The notes beneath the pieces were generated by a model. The model saw nothing but the letters and a program-made list of their open reading frames with translations. It did not search any database and was not told the origin of the DNA. Positions 33,652-50,000 of a DNA stretch of 50,000 bases are shown piece after piece. Both the position numbers and the translations under genes were made by a program. The number at the start of each line of letters is the position of its first letter. The stretch's first letter is position 1. Location of the stretch: the NCBI GenBank assembly GCA_964020155.1, contig OZ026562.1, forward strand, positions 1,207,501 to 1,257,500. Direction: 5' to 3'. Source of the DNA: Chondrilla cf. caribensis. Taxonomy: Eukaryota > Porifera > Demospongiae > Chondrillida > Chondrillidae.

Positions 33652-36192
33652 ATGAAGAACCTCGTGCTGTTGGCTATACTCTGCTTCGAGCAGACTCTAG
33701 CTGCAGGTAGGAGATACTGGAGGGCTATACTGGTGAAGGGGGTAGTTTGGTCCTGTTTATAGGCGAGAAGAAGGATACTTCGGTCCTACAATGTCACATA
33801 TAGTTCTATTATCATGTACCCAGAGGCTGCATTATTGATTTCGTTACGCTATGTTATGTTCTGTTTCATACCAGTCATTGGTCCAATGAGCTGATCCCCA
33901 CCTGGTCTGGGACTCATGTAATGTCTATCATGTTATCATGTCATTGTATGCGTACATATAGTTGACAATTGTTTACTGGAAGCTTTGTTTTGTTTTTAAG
34001 GAAGTGCACCCACAAACGTGAAAGTAGTAAGTGTTACTGCTAATTCAGCCATTCTTGTATGGGATGGGGCAGCAAATGAAAATGTAACCCATTATGTTCA
34101 CAATTTTCCTAATCAAACTTTGTGCACTAGCAGAAAAAGATCCACGTACTGCAATATTTCAACTACCAATGCGTGCTCCGTCTGTTGCTACTATGTGATG
34201 GCTTACATCAATGAACTATCTTTGGGTCCACCTACAGAGGTGCATGTTACCACTCTCCCTTCACCTCCTTGCATATCAACAAGTATCACTTTAACTTACA
34301 GAACAGTCACAGTGAGTTGGAGTGGCTGCCCTGGTGCTCAAAGATACTACGTGAGCTACAGGAGATCAGTATCCCAAACTTGGTCCAGGACTATTATTGA
34401 GACACCCCGTACATCAGTAACTATCTCAAGCCTCCTACAATTGAATACATACCAGTTCAGAGTTCAATGCAAGGATGCTATTGGTAGAAGTTCTTTTAGT
34501 TCCACAAAGAGTTACACAATGCAAGGTATTATAACAACAAATGTAAGCACATACGTTAAATAAGAACACATGTAAACACATATGTTCATGGTGTTACAAG
34601 GCGGCTGTAGTTATTCTACACTATATAAAACAGATAAATAGTTACCCTATCACTATTTGTTACAGTATCAGACTTGATGCTGTATAACAGTAATTGCATG
34701 TTGTAGATTGGGTTTATAATGATGTAGGTATACCTTGGTGGTGTTATTGACAGTACTGTGTCACGCTGACGCTATTTGCAGATTGTATTTCCATCTAATA
34801 TTTCCTATGTGCATGAGCACTGACAGTACATTGCCACTGTTTGCTGGGAACCACCTCAAGGAAGTACATGGTATGACATCCTGGTATCCAGTGATGGTCA
34901 TCAAAGTACACATCATCTTCAGAAGTGGAGCAGAAGGTATACAGTAAACAACCTCTCTCCCGAGACTGTGTATGTCTTCCAAGTGAGAGCAGTGACTGAA
35001 TGGGAATGGTCCATGGAGCGAACCAAAAGTGGGGATAACCCTACCAATCAGTAGGTTTCTGTGGTATATGAAACATGAGAGGTTTTAGTTGGGTATGAAT
35101 GTCCCTGGATAACTGTGTGTGTGTGCGTGCATGCGTGTGTGTGTGTGTGTTGTGTGTGTGTGTTTGTGTGTGTGTGTACATGTGTGCATGTGTGCAAGTA
35201 CCCATGCACATGTGTGCATATGTATGAATGTGCCTACGTATAATGAAGGTGAAATCTTTCCACGCTTAGCTGACCATACAGAGTGACACCACTACTGATG
35301 AGGTCTCCATGGTGAACTCTGCTGAGAGGTACACATTCCACGATCTCAGTCCTCTTACTGACTACCACATCACTATATGTGCCATCAACAAGGCTGGGAG
35401 TGGACCTGTTTTGACAGTCAATGTGACCACATTGTCTAAGACCACCTCAGTTGTAGCCCTTGCTGCTGTTGTTGGCCTACTCATGTCAATTCTATACAAT
35501 TGTGATTGTGTTTATAATTGTAGTTTGTGTTAAATGGTAAGTTACTATATTACCCTGGTGAGGGTGAGGTGGTGATCAGTGAAGATTGTTGCATTGCTGG
35601 TCACAACAAGGACCAGTAGCACTGACTGAGAGCTGTACATGCATGGGAATTGGCATTATGTGTTTCCTGTGTATGTGTGAGGGGCCATGATGACTATATA
35701 GTGACCACAATTTTGAGTCTGGTTACCATGAGGTCTGCATAGCGTCTTCTGAGGGATGTACGTATATGGTAGCAAGTTATGATGTTTCAAAAATTTATTA
35801 TTGATCAATTAAATCAAAATATTAATTGAATAATTGATAACAATTGACCACAGTAGCATGCATAGTGTGATTATATATGTGTGACAGTTCCAGTGTCTGC
35901 AATACTGTGTAATATACATAATATGACACTACCATTAACTCTCAACAGGCTCTGTAGGACTGGGAAGCCAGGAGATTCCTTCAATGTCGCTGTGAACAGA
36001 CATGCCAACCTTTCCTTGACAGAGAATATCCCTTATGTGGCATCAAGAGAAAACCACTGTTCCGAAGTGTGTGTCGCTGAGGATGATAATGATGATGAAG
36101 ATATTTGTAAGGGTAATGTGTATGAAACTGATTGGGTGATGGATACAAGATCTTTTTTCGAAGATCTTACACTCAGATGTATACATTTATAA
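33652..36192 (+). pseudogene. FN3 membrane-protein companion gene, copy 1 (frame-damaged)
   Basis: Exon 33652-33706 encodes a signal peptide (MKNLVLLAILCFEQTLAAG). Exon 34001-34525 carries two FN3 domains in frame (175 codons, phase 1-1). A third FN3 exon (about 34,830-35,020) is shifted: one base is missing at ACAGTACA|TTGCC relative to copy 2, together with a nearby 9-bp loss. Exon 35282-35533 has half an FN3 domain very similar to FN3-5 of the neighbour, then hydrophobic VVALAAVVGLL and a stop. The other frame continues as TIVIVFIIVVCVKW to a GTAAGT donor. Exon 35949-36192 encodes a cytoplasmic-like tail. It is either a decaying receptor or a product that ends early. No GIY-YIG exon follows. 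Confidence 0.7.
35117..35200. repeat. (GT)n microsatellite, companion gene copy 1
   Basis: Imperfect GT tract with GTGCATGTGTGC variants between the third FN3 exon and the next. Homologous to 46,858 in unit 2. Confidence 0.93.
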
Positions 36193-38007
36193 ATACAGTG
36201 GAGTTGATATGAGTGGAACCTCTGACAGACCTGAAACCAATTAGCCTCATCTGGGTTACATGTCTACTGTACAAGAAAATGGTCACACTGGGAGCTGTTT
36301 TCAGGATAACAATTTAACTGACCTTCAGAGAACTTGATTGGATTCACTACGTTTGCAGTTAGTCCAATATCATTCAACTTTGTAGTTTTCGCTGATTGGG
36401 TCTGGATGCGCCTCAAAGGGTCTGAGAGGGAGAGATGAATCCATTTACTTATGGTATAAAACGATGATGAAAAGATGATGATCAGAGATGAAACCATCAC
36501 CCTCACATTAGAAAGAGCAGGGAACTTGAACACAAGCACTTATTGACAATCACAGAAAGAATAATCACAAAACAACAAATAAACACACAGCATGGTAAAC
36601 AACAAAAAGATTTTAGACCCACCCTACAGCCATAGCAATGCACGGGGCCGATGTCGGCACTGATAGAGTGTAGAAGAATGTCTTCGTTGTCTACGTGTTT
36701 TCATTTGTATGCATGGATGCATATGTATGTAGGTGTACAGTATTTGTATAAATGCATGTAAACATACATACATTTTCCTTCGTAATGTATGCACACACAC
36801 TTATATTTTCATCTGCATACATGAATGTCTGTGTACAGTACATTTTAATTGCTATCCATGTGTGCACACATAATGCACACTTTTTGCCTGTACATACTCA
36901 GGTGGTATGCATGCTCTTAGGCAAATGGTTATTCCAATCCATACCAACCCCACTTCAAGACTGGAGTGTAACTGAAATTCAGAGCCCATGGCTTTACGAA
37001 GGGCAAAATTCAGGTCTTATCACTCCACATCATACAAGTATGTGTTAACTGACCAAATTAGAACCCTGTTTTTCTCCAAATTCTACCGGGTACATAGTAC
37101 TACATACATACGTATGTACATGTGTATTCATATACGGTCGATCATTCAACAAAGTCTAAACCTTGAAGTAAGTTATCATGAAGACTGTATTTAGACATCA
37201 TATGCATAGTACATACCGACAGTTGTCCATTTCGACACTCCACAAATTGAACTCCTCCTTTCGGCCTCTCCAGAGAGAAGTCAATGGTGATCTTCACAGT
37301 TGATGGGTCTGCAAGTTAATAAAAGTACAGTCAATTAAAACGGTAGAAACATTCACATGTGCGGTACTGAAATTCTAAACAAAATGACACCATTTTACTT
37401 CAATGTTCTTTCTACCCATTCTGGACTCACTGCCAATCACAAAGCTTGGGTAGTCCTTGTAAACATCTCTCGGGATGCGAACAATCAACTCCCCCCCAGA
37501 CACAAAGTCTCCATCACAGGACATCACAGCTTCGTATAAAGGGAAGCATCAAAGAAATCCACATTTCGTCTGTAAATCACATCACAAGATGACAATAAAC
37601 GACAATCAAAAGATGTGAAAACTGACGATTGATAAACTCTCCTAAAATCCAGTTTAACCAAATAAAGAAGATGCTGGTAGTGTCACATACTTTTTACTGT
37701 CCACAGGTGTAACACGGAGTGTAGCGTCGGCATAGGAGAAGCTGGCAGTGTGGACGTCGTTGACTGAGATGTGGAGTACACGACACTGCTTGCAGTTCAG
37801 GTTGATCTTCCAGACTTTACCTGTTCCTGACAACGGCTGCAGTGTGAGCTCCGTGGTACCCTGTGTGCAGTGGGCAGAGTCATAGGATAACTACAGCTTG
37901 ACATCACTGATGCTTGTAGGTAAATGCAGTAGACACTTGAACACAAATGCATGTGCAAACTCATAGACATACAAATGCACACGCACACACGCACGCACAC
38001 ACACACA

Positions 38008-38044
<37 letters not shown>

Positions 38045-38058
38045 CTCATACACACACG

Positions 38059-38157
<99 letters not shown>

Positions 38158-38776
38158 TGTACACAAATAGACTGGATAGTATCTGGATAGTGTACATTCA
38201 CAAATGTCATACACACCAGTATACACACAGGCAGACCTATACTTACACTAATACATTCTCTCTTGAAGTTCACATCTTTTATCATCAACTTCTGATGAAC
38301 TGAACAGAGTGAGTATCAAGATAAAAATGAACTGGATGACAGGTCTCGCATGGACAGACACTAAAATAAGGCCTCTAAAGTCTGATGTGGTCCATATTAA
38401 CCTCTTCTACAAAGAAAGGAAAAGGGCTGTGTTTGGCTATGTCAGACTAGTGAGTGGCTAGTTAACAATGGGTCCATTTTGCTCATGTACCAAGATCATA
38501 ACACAATCACGTGCCTGAGCTGTGTGTCCCAGTAAACACAAATTCCTGTGACCCAGTTAGTTAACACAAACGTTCTAGAAATGTAATTTTGTAGAGATGG
38601 TATTCTGTTAGCATGGATTCTTTACTGAGTTGATTCGATTGTAATTGTCTGGTGTTTCATGACACTAGGCACGTATCAAACACTCACCGACTTTAAAGGT
38701 TCGGTTGCTAGGTGTAAACATCTGCTGGTGCGATCTCTTCTGCTTACTGGTATCTAGGGTCTATGCTGGAACTCAT
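36193..38776 (-). pseudogene. Truncated TAF2 5' copy, decayed
   Basis: Contains homologues of TAF2 exon 9 (edge only, 36,403-36,432), exon 8 (36,620-36,685), exon 5 (about 37,217-37,309), exon 4 (37,400-37,560), exon 3 (37,690-37,862), exon 2 (38,245-38,300) and exon 1 (38,690-38,776), in the same order and strand. Internal deletions remove the equivalents of about 19,880-20,640 and 20,955-21,955. The exon 4 copy has small indels (CCCCCCCAG; an extra TA in CGTATAAAGGG). In exon 1 an insertion after the ATG gives MSSSIDPRYQ then stop. It cannot encode TAF2. Confidence 0.92.
37975..38158. repeat. (CA)n microsatellite in the TAF2 copy of unit 2
   Basis: Homologue of the intron 2 tract at 23,239, with independent length and interruptions (ACTCATACAC, CAGACAC). 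Confidence 0.95.
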
Positions 38777-38929
38777 TGCAAGAGAAAAAAAAATGGCCGA
38801 CCAGTCTTATCAATGCTAGTCTAAACAGTACGGTTCATATAGGATATCTGTAATATTGTGAAGTCTTTTATTATACATTATCAACCTCATATATTCAATA
38901 ATATAATCCTGTATGTAATCATTGTGTTT

Positions 38930-39435
38930 GCGCAGAGCGGCTGAGGTATAACTTGAAATGCCTGGGTCGCTTACAATGGGCGACTTTAGACACCGCTAAT
39001 ATTTAATAAAGACTTTACATAACTATTGATGATGTCTGTCAGAATTGCATCACCTGCCCATGTAGAGCCGGAGTGCTGTAGACCATCGATTCCGAGTATC
39101 CCCGGATTTTTAACCTTCACCGCAGTACCTTATATTGCATATTATTATAGACCTACTAACTTCATTATTCAGTTTATTTCATCACAGAGCATCACAGAGC
39201 ATCTTAAATACGTATTGCTACGTAAAATAAGACCTGTAAACCCTCCCCATCGTCTGCGGATCAGTCTTGACACTACAGGAACAGGATCCTGGCTCGTTTG
39301 CTTGTTGAGTTTTGTTAAATTTGGTTCTCACTGTAGACATAGTACGTATTTGGGCGGGCATCACCATATTTGGCCGAACAAGCCTACAGGATTGGCAGAC
39401 TCGCATATAAGCTACGTTTATCGGATTGCGTTGAG
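38930..39435 (+). promoter_or_regulatory. 5' flank of FN3/GIY-YIG copy 2
   Basis: Retains the same landmarks as the copy 1 flank (GCGCAGAGCG, CACCTGCCCATGTAGAGCCG, GGCGGGCATCACCATA). The divergent remnant TAF2 start lies only about 660 bp away, so the two starts may once have shared a bidirectional promoter. Confidence 0.55.
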
Positions 39436-44913
<5,478 letters not shown>

Positions 44914-45072
44914 AGCCATTTCCTACATTTTATAAAATAGTTTACATTGCTGAATTGAAGCTTATCTTACTTTAATCCCCTGGTTTGATCTATAGTCTAA
45001 GACAGTTCATAGTTAACTCATAGATAAAAGTGTTAACTTTGAAGATATTATAATCATGCAGTGCTATGTAGT

Positions 45073-45078
45073 AATAAA
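45073..45078 (+). promoter_or_regulatory. Polyadenylation signal, FN3/GIY-YIG copy 2
   Basis: AATAAA 160 nt after the stop codon, at the same offset as in copy 1. Confidence 0.65.
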
Positions 45079-45448
45079 ATAAATTTAATGTTCACATAAA
45101 TATCATTATTATCATGCAGACTCATATTATGACCTTCATCAAATATTATGATGGATTGATATCATACATCATCCATATAAGATGTACCTGTGTATGATAC
45201 ATCTTAGTCCAAGATATATTATGGTTTATGGGTATATACTGTGGTTATACTTGAGGTCTTCGCACAATTATAAATGGTAGCCATAGAAAGGACGCTATGG
45301 TTGAGTGGATGTGGTTGGATGTTATCTGCAGAGGGCGGCTTTTATCGGATCGATGGTGCGCAATTCAACCCTTGGACACAGGCCTTCAGGTTGTTATTGA
45401 AGAAGCCCATTCCATTTTATTGCGTATAATAATAGTTGAATATTCTTG
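45079..45448. other. Intergenic spacer before the companion gene, unit 2
   Basis: Homologous to 33,353-33,651. Contains about 90 bp extra (around 45,260-45,350, AGCCATAGAAAGGACGC...). No exon or RNA gene was seen. Confidence 0.5.
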
Positions 45449-48040
45449 ATGAAGAACCTCGTGCTGTTGGCCATACTCTGCTTCGAGCAGACTATAGCTG
45501 CAGGTAGGAGATACCGGAGGGCTATACTGGTGAAGGGGGTAGTTTGGTCCTGTTTATAGGCAAGAAGAAGGATATTTTGGTCCTACAATGTCACATATAG
45601 TGCTATTATCATGTACCTGAAGGCTGCGCTCCGTTATTGATTTCATTAAGCTATGTTATCGTTCATACCTTACTTTCATTGGTCAAATGAGCTGATCTCC
45701 ACCTGGTCTGGCACTCATGTAATGTCTATCATGTTACCATGTCATTGTATGCATACATATAGTTGACAATTGTTTACTGGAAGCTTTGTTTCGTTAAAGT
45801 TATATGTTAAAGTTAAACGTGAAAGTAGTAAGTGTTACTGCTAATTCAGCCATTCTCGTATGGGATGGGGCAGCAAATGAAAATGTAACCCATTATGTGC
45901 ACAATTTTCCTAATCAAACTTTGCGCACTAGCAGGAAATGATCCATGTACTGCAATATTTCAACTACCAATGCGTGCTCCGTCTGTTGCTACTATGTGAT
46001 GGCTTACATCAACGAACTATCTTTGGGTCCATCTACAGAGGTGCATGTTACCACTCTCCCTTCACCTCCTTGCATATCAACAAGTATCACTTTAACTTAC
46101 AGAACAGTCACAGTGAGTTGGAGTGGCTGCCCTTGTGCTCAAAGATACTACGTGAGCTACAGGAGATCAGTATCCCAAACTTGGTCCAGGACTATTATTG
46201 CGACACCCCGTACATCAGTAACTATCCCAAACCTCCTACCATTGAATACATACCAGTTCAGAGTTCAATGCGAGGATGCTATTAGAAGAAGTTCTTTTAG
46301 TTCCACAAAGAGTTACACAATGCAAGGTATTATAACAACACATGTAAGCACATACGTTAAATAAGAACACATGTAAACACATATGTTCATGGTGTTACAA
46401 GGTGGCTGTAGTTATTCTACACTATATAAAACAGATAAATAGTTACCCTATCACTATTTGTTACAGTATCAGACTTGATACTGTAACAGTAATTGCATGT
46501 TCTAATTATTGCATGTTGTAGATTGGGTTTATAATGATGTAGGTATACCTTGATGGTGTTATTGACAGTACTGTGTCACGCTGATGCTATTTGCAGATTG
46601 TATTTCCATCTAATATTTCCTATGTGCATGAGCACTGACAGTACAGTTGCCACTGTTTACTGGGAACCACCTCAAGGAAGTAATGGATTGACATGGTATG
46701 ACATCCTGGTATCCAGTGATGGTCATCAAAGTACACATAATCTTCAGGAGTGGAGCAGAAGGTATACAGTAAACAACCTCTCTCCTGAAACTGTGTATCT
46801 CTTCCAAGTGAGAGCAGTGACATCACAGGATGGGAATGGATGAATGTCCCTGGATAGCTGTGTGTGTGTGTGTGTGTGTGCGTGTGCATGTGTGTGTGCG
46901 TGTGCGCGTGTGTGTTGTGTGTGTGTGTTGTGTGTGTGTGTGTACATGTGTGTGCACTTGTGTGTGTACATGTGTGCGTGTGTGCAAGTACCCATGCACA
47001 TGTGTGCATATGTATGAATGTGCCTACGTATAATGAAGGTGAAATCTTTCCACGCTTAGCTGACCATACAGAGTGACACCACTACTGATGAGGTCTCCAT
47101 GGTGAACTCTGCTGAGAAGTACACATTCCACGATCTCAGTCCTCTTACTGACTACCACATCACTATATGTGCCATCAACAAGGCTGGGAGTGGACCTGTT
47201 TCGACAGTCAATGTGACCACATTGTCTAAGACCACCTCAGTTGTAGCCCTTGCTGCTGTTGTTGGCCTACTCATGTCAATTCTATACAATTATGATTGTG
47301 TTTATAATTGTAGTTTGTGTTAAATGGTAAGTTACTATATTACCCTGGTGGGGGTAAGGTGGTGATCAGTAAGGAATGTTGAATTGCTGGTCACAACAAG
47401 GACCGGTAGCACTGACTGAGAACCGTACATGCATGGGAATTTGCATTATGTGTTTCCTGTGTATGTGTGAGGGACCATGATGACTAGTGACCACAATTTT
47501 GAGTCTGTTTACCATGAGGTCTGTATAGCGTCTTCTGAGGGATGTACGTATTTAATTGTGTTATGGTAGCAAGTTATGATGTTTTAAAAATTTACTATTG
47601 ATCAATTAAATCAAAATATTAATTGAATAATTGATAACAATTGACCAAAGTAGCATGCATAGTGTGATTATATATGCGTGACCGTTCCAGTGTCTGCCAT
47701 ACTGCGTAATATACATAATATGACACTACCATTAACTCTCAACAGGTTCTGTAGGACTGGGAAGCCAGGAGATTCCTTCGATGTCGCTGTGAACAGACAT
47801 GCCAACCTTTCCTTGACAGAGAATGTCTCTTATGTGGCATCAAGAGAAAACCACTGTTCTGAAGTGTGTGTCACTGAGGATAATGATGATAATGAAGATA
47901 TTTGTAAGGGTAATGTGTATGAAACTGCTTGTGTGATGGATACAAAATCTTTTTCAAAGATCTTACACTCAGATGTATACATTTATAAATACAGTGGAGT
48001 TGATAGGAGTGGAACCTCTGACAGACCTGAAACCAATTAG
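45449..48040 (+). pseudogene. FN3 membrane-protein companion gene, copy 2 (pseudogene)
   Basis: The signal-peptide exon 45449-45503 is intact. The next exon (about 45,818-46,326) has lost its acceptor: the TTTTTAAG|GAAGTGC of copy 1 is replaced by TTAAAGTTATATG. It also carries an in-frame TGA at 45,939-45,941 where copy 1 has AGA. The third FN3 exon (about 46,647-46,848) is in frame here (YWEPPQGSNGLTWYDILVSS) but is 3'-truncated by a deletion. Exon 47072-47323 shares the TM-region frame problem of copy 1. The tail homologue is 47746-48040, with a longer frame than in copy 1. Likely non-functional as a full-length receptor. Confidence 0.8.
46858..46990. repeat. (GT)n microsatellite, companion gene copy 2
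   Basis: GT with GCGTGTG and TTGTGTG interruptions, homologous to 35,117. Confidence 0.93.
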
Positions 48041-48165
48041 CCTTATCTGGGTTACATGTCTACTGTACAAGAAAATGGTCACTGGGAGCTGTTTTCAGGA
48101 TAACAATTCAATTGACCTTCAGAGAACTTGATTGGATTCACTACGTATGCAGTTACCATTCAACT

Positions 48166-49095
48166 TGGTACCCTGTGTGCAGTGGGTGGAGTCATGGGAT
48201 AACTACAGTTTGACATCATTGATGCTCGTAGATAAATGCAGTAGACACTAGAACACAAATGCATGTGCAAACCCATAGACATACAAATGCACACGCACAC
48301 ACATGCATGCACACACACATGCATACGCGCACACACGCACACACACACGCACACACACACATGTATAAGTGCGCGTGCACACACACACACACACACAAAT
48401 AGACTGGATAGTATCTGGATAGTGTACATTCACATCTCACAAATGTCATACACACCAGTATACACACGGGCAGACCTATACTCACACTAATACATTCTCT
48501 CTTGAAGTTCGCATCTTTTATCATCAACTTCTGATGAACTGAACAGAGAGAGTATCCAGATAATATAGTGGACTGAGTGACAGGTCTCGTGTGGACAGAT
48601 ACTAAAATATGACCACTATAATCCGATGTAATCTATATCAGCCTCTCCTTCAAAGTATGGGGAAGGCTCCATCTGGCTACGTCAGACTAGTGAGTGGCTA
48701 GTTAACAATGGGTCCATTTTGCTCATGCATCAAGATCATAACACAACCACGTGCCTGAGCTGTGTATGTTGTATCCCAAATAAACACAAATTCCTGTGAC
48801 CCAATCAGTCAGTCAACACGAAAGATCTACTGCATATAGAAATGTACTTTATGTAGAGATGAAAATCTGTTAGCATGGATTCTGTACTCAGTTGATTCGA
48901 TCGTAATGGCTAGTCTTTGACCATTCATCTTTTAGACGTCCACTGGGTAGTGTAATGTAGGTTATTCGACAAATGACGGTATACGCCCTAGTGCTTCATG
49001 ACCCAGGCACGTATAGAACACTTACCGACTTTAAAGGTTCGGTTGTTGGGTGTAGACGTCTGCTGGTGAGATCTCTTCTGCTTACTGGAGCTCAT
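48166..49095 (-). pseudogene. TAF2 5' fragment of unit 3 (exons 1 and 2 only)
   Basis: Exon 1 homologue 49095-49026 begins MSSSKQKRSHQQTSTPNNRT and is intact, with its GT donor mutated in context to GTAAGTG. The exon 2 homologue (about 48,552-48,500) is intact. Only the first few bases of exon 3 (GGTACC) remain at 48,166, where the sequence jumps to TAF2 intron 11. This deletes the equivalent of about 19,875-23,128. It cannot encode TAF2 but could still be transcribed. Confidence 0.88.
48287..48396. repeat. (CA)n microsatellite in the TAF2 fragment of unit 3
   Basis: CA with CATGCATGC and GCGCGTGC interruptions. Third homologue of the intron 2 tract. Confidence 0.94.
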
Positions 49096-49227
49096 TGCGA
49101 GAGAGAAAAAATGGCCGACCAGTTATATCAAAGCTAGTCTAAATAGTACAGTTCATATAGGATATCTGTGATATTGTAAAGATTTATATTATACATTATC
49201 AACTACATGTATTCAATAATATAATCG

Positions 49228-49337
49228 CGTATGTAGAGCGACTAGGTATAACTTGAAATGCCTGAGTCGCTTACGAACGTAATCGCGTATGTAATCGTAT
49301 GTAATAATGTATGTGGTTGCGCAGAGCGACTAGGTAT
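49228..49337. repeat. Local tandem duplication
   Basis: AATCGCGTATGTA and GCGACTAGGTATA each occur twice within 110 bp, so a segment of about 80-90 bp of the 5' flank was duplicated just upstream of the LINE insertion. Confidence 0.7.
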
Positions 49338-49838
49338 ATAGCTGTGCAGCAGTACGAAGCAAGAGAGCTAGAAGAATGCTAGTTAAATTGAGAGGAGGGA
49401 CAGCACCGTTTCAGATTGAAATGGGAAGGTGGCAAGGAGTGGAGAGGGAAAGAAGAATATGCAAAGAATGTGAGAGTGAGGAAATAGAAGATGTCTGCCA
49501 CTGGCTGCAGTGCCCTACCTGGGAACACTTAAGGATACCATTAATTGATATAGTTGCTGAGATGGATGATTTTAGAGGAAAGAGTGACAGAGAGAAGACA
49601 GCGTTCATATTATCACAAGCCTGTTCAAAGAATAACATTTTAAATCATCTTAGCGTAATGTGGTCAGCCAGATTTGGTGTGTAACTCATTATTTTGTAAT
49701 TGTGATGGACTAGTATACTAGATACTCCATAGTTAATTCTGTTGTTGTGTATTGATGTATAGTGCTACATAGGACCAATGGTATGTCCTAGCACCTTCGG
49801 GTGTGGTGCACTCAAATAATTATTGATTAATTGATTGA
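49338..49838 (+). mobile_element. 5'-truncated non-LTR retrotransposon (LINE) 3' end
   Basis: The frame 49,376-49,684 encodes the C-terminal region typical of LINE reverse-transcriptase proteins: LRGGTAPFQIEMGRWQG, then a Cys/His cluster (RICKEC...DVCHWLQCP). After the stop, a short 3' UTR ends in ATTGATT/GATT tandem repeats. It interrupts the FN3/GIY-YIG 5' flank: GGTATA on the left and ATATAACTTG on the right, consistent with a short TATA target duplication. All upstream LINE domains are missing. Confidence 0.82.
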
Positions 49839-50000
49839 TTGATATAACTTGAAATGCCTGAGTCGCTTACGAACGGGCGACTTTGGACACCGCTAATATT
49901 TACTAAAGACTTTATATAACTATCGATGATGTCTCTCAGTATTGCATCACCTGCCCATGTAGAGCCGGAGTGCTGGAGACCATCGATTCCAAGTTTCCCC
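49839..50000 (+). promoter_or_regulatory. 5' flank of a third FN3/GIY-YIG unit (cut by the window end)
   Basis: Matches 26,290-26,450 and 38,950-39,100 closely (TAACTTGAAATGCCTGAGTC, GGGCGACTTTGGACACCGCT, CACCTGCCCATGTAGAGCCG). It predicts a start codon some 300-400 bp beyond the window. Confidence 0.75.

Larger units (their letters stand above)
19677..36190. repeat. Segmental duplication unit 1 (original)
   Basis: Runs from TAF2 intron 11 (CATTTATGAATACAGTG) through the TAF2 5' half, the spacer, the FN3/GIY-YIG gene and its FN3 companion, to the matching sequence CATTTATAAATACAGTG. It is identifiable because the order of sequence landmarks recurs twice downstream. At about 16.5 kb it is the longest and least deleted unit. 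Confidence 0.9.
47981..50000. repeat. Segmental duplication unit 3 (continues past the window)
   Basis: Starts with the same TAF2 intron 11 sequence, then TAF2 exons 1-2, the shared upstream region, a LINE insertion, and from about 49,840 the 5' flank of another FN3/GIY-YIG gene (CACCTGCCCATGTAGAGCCG near 49,950). Confidence 0.88.

Overview
The window looks like nuclear DNA of an animal. Genes are split into many short exons with GT-AG introns, and the products (TAF2, an ankyrin-repeat TRP channel, fibronectin-III receptors) are metazoan. Very short introns and cysteine-containing FN3 receptors would suit a sponge or another early-branching animal, but the species is inference. No RNA gene, CRISPR array or prokaryotic feature was seen. 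(CA/GT)n microsatellites are extremely abundant.

Layout. (1) 1-10,124, minus strand: a TRP-family channel with an N-terminal coiled-coil region, ankyrin repeats, six membrane segments and an incompletely resolved C-terminal tail that runs off the left edge. (2) 10,726-24,102, minus strand: a complete TAF2 gene (TFIID subunit). All 31 exons join in phase to give 1155 codons. (3) 24.1-26.3 kb: a spacer with a foldback element and one possible orphan first exon. (4) 26,798-33,187, plus strand: an intact 12-exon gene for a type I membrane protein with signal peptide, five FN3 domains, one transmembrane helix, a tyrosine/proline-containing cytoplasmic tail and a C-terminal GIY-YIG-nuclease-like domain. 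(5) 33,652-36,192: a related FN3 membrane-protein gene that carries frame defects. (6) 36.2-38.8 kb: a decayed copy of the 5' part of TAF2. (7) 39,436-44,913: a second intact copy of the FN3/GIY-YIG gene. (8) 45,449-48,040: a second, more damaged copy of the FN3 companion. (9) 48.0-49.1 kb: a third TAF2 5' fragment. (10) 49.3-50.0 kb: a truncated LINE and the beginning of the upstream region of a third FN3/GIY-YIG unit.

Regions 2-10 are therefore a tandem segmental duplication whose unit starts inside a TAF2 intron (about 19,677) and ends at the 3' end of the FN3 companion gene (about 36,190). Units begin near 19,677, 36,183 and 47,980.

The most unusual item is the receptor that joins an FN3 ectodomain and a transmembrane helix to a cytoplasmic GIY-YIG-like domain. 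It is kept open in two diverged copies while neighbouring duplicated genes decay. A second striking pattern is that many (GT)n tracts begin at or just after 5' splice sites, in sense orientation. Exon models were built by hand from splice sites and phase. Those of TAF2, both FN3/GIY-YIG copies and the TRP channel up to S6 close without frame conflict.
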